DNA from: Schistosoma mansoni
Taxonomy: Eukaryota; Platyhelminthes; Trematoda; Strigeidida; Schistosomatidae
Reading direction: 5' to 3'
Assembly (NCBI RefSeq): GCF_000237925.1
Contig: NC_031502.1
Coordinates: 3,864,458 to 3,928,457 of the forward strand
Length of the DNA stretch: 64,000 nucleotides
The notes beneath the pieces were generated by a model. That model had not been told where the DNA came from. It saw only the letters and a list, made by a program, of their open reading frames with translations, and ran no database searches. The translations under genes were made by a program, and so were the position numbers. The stretch's first letter is position 1; each line of letters begins with the position of its first letter. Positions 12,401 through 24,400 of the stretch are shown here, in pieces.

Positions 12401-15400
12401 TGATGGATGTAAGTAATGGCAGTGTGGATCTTTTGTCTGGAGAAAGACTTCTCGACCTTGAGTATGTGGATGGTATCGTCTTACTGTGCGATAATGCCCA
12501 AGGCATGCAATCCGCACTTAATCAGTTGGCAATCAGTGTCCGCAGGTACGGTATGTGCTTCGCACCTTCGAAGTGCAAAGTACTCCTACAAGACTGGCAT
12601 GATTCTCATCCTGTACTCACCCTGGATGGTGAGGAGATAGAAGTAGTTGAGAAGTTCGTGTATCTAGGTAGCTATATAAGTGCTGGTGGTGGCGTGAGTG
12701 ATGAGATCGATGCACGTATAATGAAAGCCAGAGAGGCTTATGCCAATCTGGACCATCTTTGGTGCCTTCGTGATGTTAGTCTGGCTGTAAAAGGTCGGAT
12801 CTACAACGCGTCGGTAAGAGCAGTTTTGCTCTATGCTTGTGAAGCCTGGCCTCTCCGAGTTGAGGATGTTAGACGACTGTCTGTGTTCGATCATCGTTGT
12901 CTGGGAAGGATTGCTGACATTTAGTGGCAACACCATGTTAGTAATGCAGAGGTTCGGAATCGTGTGTTCGGGCGCAGAGACGATAATTCAATTAGTGTCA
13001 CCATCTTGAAACATCGACTTCGGTGGCTTGAACATGTTCTACGAATGTCGTTCCAGAGACTTCCACGTCGTGCATTATTTGCCGACTCTGGGACTGGTTG
13101 GAAAAAGCAGAGAGGTGGTCAGTGTATGACATGGTGTCGAGGCATGAAAGAAAGCTGCAAAGGGCTAGCTTCTGTTGGTCCTTCACGACTCCCTGGCTGG
13201 GGTCCGAGAGATGGTGCAACACAGTGGCTAGAGACGTTGTCAGATATGGCTCAGAATAGAAGCCAGTGGCGATCGTGCTGTAACCTCCTTTTACTTTCTT
13301 CATAAAGAGTGATTATAACTTTCTTAACTGAGAGTTCTTCTGGTTGTACATTTCAGTTCCCCCCATCACTACTCTTCTCTTTTTTTTCCTTTATATATAT
13401 GCATCTCACCCCTTTTCTGTTCCCATTCTGATTGTTTTGTGTGGCGCATATATATCTGGTGCCCCTTTGTTTCAATATGTATAAAATATAATAAATACTG
13501 CCTGGGCCCCCAGATCGAAGAAGGTGATTTTTGTAGGGGGCCACACCCTGAGCCTTCGACCTCAAGATCTAATCCACAAGGCAGTGGAGCAACGCCAGGA
13601 GATGCAGTCCCATGGTAACCAACAATTGGTTCATACACCTTCTGTTCCTTCTGGATCCTGGAGCCCATATGCACCATTGGTTTGGAATCAGGGTTTTCCA
13701 ACTCCCCTAGGTGGACTTTCCGTTACCACCAACCCGGTTATAGCGCCAGACATTCGCTTTTCGTCCTCTCAATTTTGTAAACAACAGTAATTCAACGAGA
13801 AGGTAGTTAGTAGGAATTCTGTGGCAGTGGCTGTATACACGTGGCGATGTGAGATGATTTCGACAGGGAGATCTGACTCTTCCCACCCTCGGCCGTACCA
13901 GGGCATTTGGGGGCACAAGACGATAATGGTTGCGAGGTAAGGTATATTTGATTGTATTCAGATGTAGAGGGAAAATAAAACCTGTAAAATAGCTATTTAT
14001 AGTAGGAGAAGCATTTAGCTTCAAACAGTGTCATAATTTGATGATAATGCTTGGCCAAGCTCCTTCAGCTAGTACTATCTTTTTAAACTAACAAGTTCAG
14101 AATCGATGCCGAATGCTTACCTCTTCAGACGCCTTAGACGATTTTAATCATCTTAAAGTACGTGGTAACTCAATTGAAGAAATTGTGAATATCATCTAAA
14201 CTTTAAACATTTCCTATGATTTTACTAGCTCCTCTCACACATTTTGTATTGCTGGATGATTCCAAATTTATTGCTACTGTGTCATCTTAGAATTTGATCA
14301 GGATGGTAAAATAATTTCCTTTTTTTTATTTAGCACCAATGAGTTTTTGAATCATCGATTCCACCGGGATGTTGGGGACAATGTTTATACACCGCCTATT
14401 TATCTATGGTCTTTTTTTGGCATCCATTTCGTTATTGCAAACAGTATCGCTTTTGAAGGTGATAATTGTGATTTATGTTTCAAAGCCAATTTCATATTGA
14501 GATTGATCGCGAGATATCTTGATTGTTTGAAGTTATCTACCCCATCTAATGCCAAAAGTTGTTATTCCAAGGAACTTGGCATGGGTCTTTCTGACGAATT
14601 TCCATACATTGATGTTGACGTTAATGGTAGGTTAACGCGAACTTATCACTCGTGATTTAAGTAATTTACATTATGAAGCGTACACTTATTTAAAGACATC
14701 ATTCAATCATAAAGTTCATTTTGAGTCTGTCTGAATGCAGTTTTACATATCTTTTCTGTTTCCAAACTTACCAATTTAACATACCCATCAATAGTCTGTT
14801 AGGACAAGATTTTCCGATTGTTCATTACTTTTGGTTTTTCCGTGATTAAGCTTAATTAAACCATTATAAATTTTTAGTTATTGGAAATGTATTCACCAAA
14901 TAGGATCACCTGTTGATCCTTACAATCTAGTGGCAGTTTACGTCTTCGATTTACTTACATTTATTCTGTGCACGATTTTCTGACCAGAGAACTTACTTAT
15001 ACCAGGTACATCTCACGAAGAAGCATGGGTCGCCCTGACCGATGCTGCTACCTTGTCTTGGTGGCTGGGCTTGCCTATCGTGATGAACCAATCGAGCTAT
15101 ACTGACTGGAACAGTCGTTCCTCAAGGTCCTACCATGCCAGGCAGTTCTGTTGAAGAGCGGTGAGACTAAACGCAGCAAACCCAAGGTCCGAAAGGGACG
15201 TCGTACTGCTGACTGTACAGAGGTGTGATGGCAGTAAGGTGTTTCCTCCAGACAACCAGCATGACAGCGATACTGCCTTCCCACAAGGAGGGGTGGGGTT
15301 AGAAAAGGTCGACCCTAAAAATGCACACCTCACCTTATCCCACGGATATCCGTCTTCGGCAGTAAAGTCTAGATAAGTACGGAACTATCACGAAAACTAC

Positions 15401-18400
15401 TCTCGAAAATGTGTGTGACTGACCTCAAGCAGTTGTTTCTTGGGCACTGCGGTCACGCTCCCAGGTCACTAAGACCACTTCTAATCCAATTTCTTTTTCA
15501 GGTACCTCTAGAAGAACCCGTCTACGGTGTAGGCAACCGGAAAGTGATAACTGCCCTCATACCTCTAACAGCACTCAAGATCACTGTACTCATAATCAAT
15601 CTCCTTTTTCAATAACTATTATTCTCCCACCTCGACTTTCAACACTGAACTTCCTCTTTAGACTTCCTACTCAAGTGTCACCATGCCCAACGATTCTGGT
15701 GCGCAAAACACCGTCCCAGATCTACTAAAACCTCGCTCCAAACTACACGTTGGAGCCTTCAACGTACGTACCCTAAGTCAAATCGGTCAACATGCCTCCT
15801 TGGCTAAGACCCTAGAATCTCGTACCATTGATGTATGCTGTGTCGAAACACGCATAAAGGATCCTAGTGTGACCATTCACTTGACCTCATTTCGCCAGAA
15901 CGGAGAGCCGACGAGATACACCCTCGGTGTACCTGGCGACCTGCTGACCAGTTCTCGTGGACTGGCGGTTGTAGGCATAGCACTAAGTACGAGGGCAGAG
16001 CAAGCACTATTAGAATGGGTCCCTGTTAACAGTCTCCTATGTGCTGTTCGGCTAAACGGCTTCGTAAAATCTCGGAAGGATAGGGACACACGTCGTTGCC
16101 TTTTCGTCGTTTCTGCCTACGCTCCCACTGACTGCAGCCCGGATGGAGTGAAGGATGAATTTTTCAGAAAGCTTTCTGTACTTCTTCATAAAGGTAAACG
16201 CTCGGACATAGTGCTCGTAGCAGGTGACTTTAATGCCCAAATAGGTAGTCGAAACCAAACAGAAAGACATTCAGGCGGGTATTTTAGTATTCCGACTGGG
16301 CGAACAGATAATGGTGATCGTCTGCTGCAACTGTACTCAGACAATCGTTTATTTTTAGCAAGCACCGATTTTAAGCATTAGGAGAGATATCACCTAACAT
16401 GGCAATCCCCTGCATTAAATCACCGACGGACTGAAATAGACCATATTGCCATCAGTCATCGTTGGAAGGCTCGATAGAAGGCTGTTGCTCGTTCTGGAAT
16501 ACCTGTTTGGACTCATCATGCTCTAATACGAGCATGGATTTAATTGCGCCTCACTGGACGCAGAAAAACCACATTAAGAAGACCCATTAGAGTCGAAATC
16601 AGTGACGAGAAAGCCAAAAGTAGATTCCAGGAACAACTAAGATCACACTTAGGTAGTTCTGAAAACGAGGCTGACCCAGTTGTTGCTTGAAAAAATATAC
16701 GAACAGCTATGGAAACAGCAGTGACACCTGTTAGTGATTTAAACAGAAGGGTTACAAATAACCAATGGATTTCTACTAAATATATAGCACTGATGGATCC
16801 TCGTAAACTCATCCCATCAGACTCTGAACACGATGAAGAGCGAAAACAAATCAGATGTAGGTTAACCAAAAGTCTACGGAACGACCATGAGCAATGATGG
16901 GCAACGAAAGCAAAAGAAATGGAAAAAGCAGCGGTTGTAGGTAAAACCAGATAGCTTTTCAGACTAATAGAAGAAACCGGAATCAAGAAGTAAAGTGTGA
17001 GACTATCTCGGGAAAAGACGACACTCATCTGCTCTCAGCCCAAACGTTTATAACGATGGGCGGAACACTTTAAGGAGCAGTTTATCTGGCCTTCAGCTAA
17101 TCTACAATTAACCACCATTCCCGAACAGTCTGAATGGAACATTGAAGTAGGTCCCCCGACTCTAGCTGAAGTTCAAAAGGCTATAACTAATCTGAAACGG
17201 GGAAGAGCAGCTAGTCCAGATGGATCGGCTCCAGAGGTCTTTAAGTATGGTGGTTCAATTTTAGCGATTAGGTTTACTAATATATTAGCTAAAATCTGAG
17301 AACTGAATGTAATCCCATTCTGCTGGTCACAATCTCTGATTGTCTCTATATATAGGAAGGGGTCAAAATCATCCTGTGATAACCATAGAGAGATTAGTTT
17401 GACTAATATAGCATCTAAAATACTAGCCTCAATAATTATCGGGCACCTAACTAAGACTCGTGAACTGCAAACACGAGGAAATCAGGCTGGCTTCAGACCT
17501 GGTCGTGGCTGTATCGACCACATATTCACCATTCGTCAGGTTTTAAAACACAGGCATGCTTATCGGTGTCAGACAATGATAGTTTTTCTTGACATGAAAG
17601 CAGTATTTCACTCTGTAGACCGAGAGGTTCTGTGGCAGTGTCTGTCATTGAATAGTGTACCTCAGATGTACATAAACCTTGTGAAAGCTCTTTACTGGAA
17701 CACTACTAGTCTAGTCAGAGCTTATGGCGAACTGTCATCTGATTTTGCAACCTCAAGTGGTGTCCGACAAGGCTGTCCACTATCCCCATTTTTGTTCAAC
17801 TTCATCATAGACCTACTTCTGGAAATAGCACTCTCGTCGACTGAATTTTCAGGAATTGATCTCCTTCCAGGAGGGTCCACTTATCGACTTAGAATACGCA
17901 GATGACATAGTCCTGTTTGGTGAAGACGCTGACAAAATGCAGAGTCTTCTGTTGGAACTCAATAACAATGCCAGGATATTTGGAATGCGTTTCTCCCCCT
18001 CTAAATTGTAAATTGGCATTTGGGGGCGACACTTGTTAGTCTTTATTCGTATTACTTTTACACTGGCCACTGTAGCAATGTCCACAAATAGATGGTGTAT
18101 TGTTACATGTAACATATGTCCCATCACATCAGTCAATGAAGGATTACGTTCTCAATTATAATAGATTTGCCGTTTTTACCTATTTTCCTAAGTGCAAACT
18201 CAGTGTTACGCATTTGGTGGTCTGACAATATACAGTCGATACTTCAAAGGCGTCTATAGTCAAATGTTAATAAGATACACATGTCTTCTAGTCTCATAGG
18301 CCATATTTCAAAACTGCCAGACAGTACAAAATATGTTGACTCTAAGTGTACCGACCCCTTAATAAGTAGACGGACGTATTCCTTGCATCATATCTGGTAC

Positions 18401-21400
18401 GGTTAAAAAAGCCAAACGACGTATTGTTATTCTTGCCGAGATCTCGCTAGTCACCAGAGTTTATGAGAGTTCTCGAAGTGGAGTGATCAGCTCGATTAAC
18501 CATTTCACTCTGTATGGTCATGAATCGATCCCTAGGTGCTAAAGAACTGATACACCATCACAAAACATTAGGGATTTAGAAACCGTTTTTTGTAATTTTC
18601 TTATTGTTAAAGTATCACACAGCTTTACTTTGATTATGGATAATTAATAGAACACACAATTGTCTTTCTTCAAAATTCAAGGCTTTTAACAGTGAATTCC
18701 TTTTCATTATCAATATGTGGTCATACTATTATAATCAATAATGTGTATTTTTTTAAACTGAATAAATATTAGTAAAATAGAGAAACCTTTTCTTGATGCA
18801 TCTTCAACATGTCAAAAAATGATATGATCATTGAGATGCTAACTAGACTATTTCGTATTTTATGAGATTAGTTTTACTGTACTCGTTATTAGTATTATCT
18901 GTCTAGTTGACTCGTGTAAAATAAGTGTGTACCGTTTAATGTAACCATTTATTTCTCTTCAAACATATAATCATTTATGTGTATATATTTATTTGTGTAA
19001 CTGCTTAGCTTTTTCAGAAGTATTCTTGTTATACTTGTTCCATTTTATCTAAATTTCAGACCCATCTTCTTTCGTCTATTCACGTCCGGTTATTTTACAA
19101 CATTTCCCCTTATATCGTTCTTCTGATCGTGGATGCTCTACGAAACCAATTGATGCTATGCCTAAACACTTGAGAAAAACTGTAAACAGACCAAAACTTG
19201 ATTGTCTTTCAAAAGAGGCAACAAAACAAGTACGTCCCAAATTCCACTGATGTTTTGCATATCTTGAATGTACTAATATGAATTTTTAAGTTCATATATA
19301 TTATCTGTCTTCAAAAACAAGCTTTATTTACGGGTAAAATCGGTTACACATTCATTCAAAATAGATTTTTATGCTTTATTGATCTGTTTCTATTTTGAAT
19401 CTACGTCCGAAAATATACACTGAATCAAGCGATGAGATTCAGTCACCTTAAAACATCATCTATAAGTAGCCGTCTGGCTTCGGGTTGTTATTGGCATCAT
19501 ATTTCACAGAAGGTTCTCCCTAAAATTTCAGTTTGTTGCTATGCGAACTTATTAGTGGGTACTTCTTATGTGTCTCAAACCAATACGAAATACTTTCGAT
19601 GCTATTTATGTTTTGAATTTAGTCCTAATCTGATTGATAACTCATTTACCAGTCAAAGATTTTTGTAATCGACTTTAAACCACACTCTAACTACGAGGGT
19701 TAGTGATCGAAGTAAGTCGAGCGGTGTTCATACCTGCAGTCTAGCGACTGTAAATTGAAGGTCTAAACCATTAAGCGACTGCTCTGTTTCAAGACGTAGT
19801 TTGAGAATTTGCTCATTAAAAAGTACTACACATATGACCGAGCCTGATTAAGAATCATCCCACGCTTCAACAAGCCGATAGGCATTGGCGAACCTGTACC
19901 TGGAACCAGGTCGTTCGTGATCACCTTGGACCCTGCTATAGTTTCTCAACTGTTTTACAGTTGATATCATTCCTTGTCACCCCGTCAGTCATTTGCAGTA
20001 TGGGACCTGGCACATGTGGGCATCAGTTCAAGTTGCCACACCAGTTTACCAGAACAAGATAAAATTATCAAGACAGATCCCTGAGTAGGAATAGAAACTG
20101 TGTAAGGAGCAATAATATCGAGGATTAAGTGTAGAAAAAATAATAAATGTATCAGGAGATTTCAGGGTTCAGGTTCTTAGGAAAAACAACAAGCGAATGG
20201 TCCTGTATCATTGAGAACGATTCTGAGCTATATTAGGATTACGATAGTCTCACGAACCCCAAACATTTAGGCTGCACTTACCTTCATCGCTCATTCCGGT
20301 TATCAATGTTTACATGGACTGTTGTTGAGTCACATAAGTAACGCACACCACGCCATGATAGTGTTAAACGAATTTTATTGGTATTTTACACGCGAACCAC
20401 TTCTAAAGGATAATCATTTGTTGTTAAGGTAGTCAGTACCAATTTTTAAGTTTGAGTGTTAATTCATAGAAGTTCGGCTTTCCTATACAAACATCGACTA
20501 TCAGTTACTGCTAGTTTGATATCAGTTACTGTGGTGGTAAGTTATAGTTTTGATCGCGAAATGTTGAATTCTCGTTTCAAAATGTCAATATTATTTATGA
20601 CTGTAATCTGCGTAATATCGAAACTTCATCACTGCTGTTAGAATTATAATTATGTCATTCTCTTTTAATAAAATTAGTTACTGGAATCTCTTCGTCCACG
20701 ATTAATACTATCTGGTCATACACATTACTCATGTAAAATGTCACATCAATTTGGTAACCAATCGGACACTGCTGTGGAATGGTCAGTTGCTAGCTTCTCT
20801 TGGAGAAATCTTGCAAATCCCGGATTTCTAATGGTATATTAATCGGATTATTATTCGTAATCTTAGTAATTTAATGGATTAATATAATACCGGAGTTATT
20901 CCTACTTCAACTGACTTCAGTTATTTCATGGACAATATTGATTGAGTTACAATGATATGCATAGACAATAATTTAATCTATACCATGCCTTATTCAAAGC
21001 AGCAATGACGAAAGAAATTGAACAAAATGCGGATCAATAAAGTTGAAATAATAATATGAATGATCGTGAAATAAAATCAGGAAATATTTATATGTAGAAT
21101 AAATGAAATTTGGCTAGCAATCGAATCCAGAACGCGTTTTTCATCGTATTTGATACTCATCGGCTGAATGTACCCGAATCTCAGAGTTGATGTACCGGGA
21201 CTGATCAAATCTCAGTCAAAATATCAACAACGGGACAATTTAAACCATTATAAATTGAATTAAAATTCAAAACTGTTGCGCAAGTGAGTAACTGTGTTGA
21301 CTTGGGGTCTAAGTTGATAACTTGCTGTCGTTCGAAGTGAGTGTTGCTGGGTTTTAGTACCAGAGAGAACATTAACTCTGGCATGTTGGTGCATTCAGCT

Positions 21401-24400
21401 GGCGAATCTCAAATAGGATGAAACGAACATCTTGAATTTCACTGCTAACAACATCCCATCTATTCTATTTAAACTTGCTATATTGGCTATATTGAGGCGA
21501 TTTTCTCGGGATGTACATATCCCAACTCTGACTGATCAAATCTTAGTTAAAATATGGACGATGTAACTCGAACTACTACAAATTGAATAAAGAAATATTT
21601 GGTAAGAAAAATCAACTTTCTCAATCTTTGTTGTAGGGGTTTTGTGCAGATTGGTTTAGGTTGTACCATCAAAAGCTGGGGGATACCGGGCACTGTTTCG
21701 TCCTATTATGCACTATACATCAATGTTCATTCAAGGACTCGTCATTTATCGAACTCGGGACTTTCAGATTTCACAGGGAATAATTGCCCATTAAAAGCTG
21801 GGTAGGCGTCCAGTGGTACCATTTCTACCTCGACTAATATGTGACATAGCGTTACAAGTTTTAGTCTTCTGTTTGAATAATGTCCCCTCCATTTAATAAA
21901 CAACACGTAACTGACTTCATTTTATCACACAACCGATACAATTTGATTTTCTTGTCCTAGGTTCACTAAAATTAAAAGAAGGAGTCTCAAACAAATAATC
22001 AATGAGATTAGTTCAAATTTCTGTAATTGGCATTTTACAAGAGTGACTGTCATGATCGAATTTCATATCCTATAATTTCTCAAAACAGTACAGCGAGGCA
22101 GCTTATTGGGTAAAGCACAAGTCATCTCACTTATTCGAGCCTCACCATATTCATTTTGTATTTGTTTAGACGGATAGTACAATATACTAACATAAAATTG
22201 ATTACGGAATTTCATTGTCAATAGTTTGCTTTTATATAAGCCCAGTTCGTTTCCTAAATCCTTAGTTGATAGGAAATAAATTTTGTTTGGTCATTTCAAG
22301 AATGTCTAATAAATTCATTTTTTCCATTGTTCAGTATTCCCTGACCGCCATAACTTATTGGGCGTTTCTCAAATCGGAACAAAAATTGAAAGCGAATAAA
22401 ATAAGTTCCATTAATCCGGACATCAGTAAAAACACAGGAGCTTATATTAAATTTACATAAAAGTTTTCTATCATCTCATTTCGTCCACTAGCACTGATGA
22501 ATTAAAAACGGACCATTCAACGTATCGGATTTGAGCCTGATCAGAATGCAGTATAGCCAGTGTGATCGGGCCGTAATAACAAGGAAGTAGTTGTATGATC
22601 TCTAGTCCGATTATCGATTTATTCATCCGTAACCATCGTAGGATCGCTGACCTACTCATCACTTGACGCATGCATCCTTTATGTTTATTCATCCTCGAGC
22701 TCCCAAGAAAGTGGCCATTCAGAAGGCGAAGATGGAAAGCATATTAGTTCTTTATCGTACTCGATTCAGCTATGACTCAAAACCCATAAGATAATATAAC
22801 TGATAATTTTAGAAACAGAAACACAATTAGGTTAATACTATGTGTATATAACGTAGTTATAAGTGATCCGAAACCGGATTAATAGAGAATTGACTAATTG
22901 ATGGTTACTTACTTACTTACGCCTGTTGCCCCTCGTGGAGGAGCATAGGCCGCTCACCAGCATTCTCTATCCAACTCTGTTCTGGGCTATCCTTTCCAGT
23001 TGTTATTCATCCTTTTCATATCTGCTTCTATTTCCTGGCGTAATGTGTTCTTTGTCCTTCCTCTTTTCCGCTTCACTTCCGAATTCCAAGTTAGGGCTTG
23101 CCTTGTAATGCACATTGGTGATTTACTTAATGTTTGTCTTATCCACTTCCAACGTCTTTTCTTGATTTCCTCTTCATCTGAAAGCTGGTTTGTCCTCTCC
23201 CGCAGAAGACTGTTGCTGATGGTATCCGGCCAATGGATGTTGAGTAATTTGCGTATACAACTGTTTATGAATACTTTTACATTGACGATGGATGTAGTAG
23301 TTCTCCACGTTTTAGCTCCGTACAATAGGACTGTCTTGACGTTCTCACTTTGAAGTTAGTTAATAGTTGTTTTGAGTTCCATATGTTCTTCAATTGTAGA
23401 AATGCTGTCCTTATTTTGCCAATCGTCGTCTTTACGTCTGCATCCGATCCTCTTTGTTCATCAATGATGCTTCCACCTCCTCCAGAGTTTCTCCGTCAAG
23501 TGTGACTGGGTTGGTGTTCTCCGTGTTGTATTTGAGAATCTTGCTTTTTCCTTTGTGTATGTTGAGGCCTATTGATTCAGAGACTGCTGCTACATTTGTT
23601 GTCTTCGTCTGTATTCGTTCGTGTGTATAAGATAGGAGGGCTAGGTCATCTGAGAAGTCCGAATCGTCTTTCATCTGATTCAGCAGCACATGACAACGAT
23701 TTATGGGTCAAACGAAAGCTTGACAGTAGAAGAACATAAACATACAAGAGTGCAAACTTCTACTATTTATTCAACAAAAAAATTCTTCGTATGATATTTT
23801 CATCAGTTATACTAACCCTACTACTCGTCCCATCACACTAATCATGTTTCTTAATTATCATAAAATGTTCTTTTTTATTTCATGAATCCATATTTTCTTT
23901 CCGAATAATGTCTTCTGTTCCTAAACTTTTGTGCTACCACTGACAGTATCACTACTCTGACATCCCGTTACAGTGATATGTCGGGGCAAATTGAACCGAT
24001 GCGAATATTTTCCAGGCTCGAATTGGCGTTTGTATAACTGACTATCCATTGTCTAGACTTAACTGTGACAAAGTAACGCACATAACTCATCAAATCAATA
24101 CGCGCATGCGTGAGCTACCTATATTTTTACTGTGTATATGTTTTTGCATGGTCAGTGTAATTAAAACCTTCTTTCTAGATTAAAATATGGGTTAGATTGA
24201 TGTGAACGTGTTGCTTAATAATCGAGAAACGATCGATTGATCACTGGATAGCGGTCAATATTACGTTTGTCAGCTCCTCAGTTCTGCTCGAATTCTATCG
24301 ATCAAGTTACAATGTGGCTACTAGTCTAAGTGACTTCACATTTCGTGCACTGTGTCGAGCTGTAAAATGGTGGTTAAAAATAGTTAACGGGAAACCCTGG

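Noticed and set aside
18013-18035. Phrase 'ggcatttgggggcgac' at the LINE end, identical to the R1 5' border
   Set aside because: Only about 14-16 bp; no further R1 sequence follows, so it may be chance or a minimal remnant.
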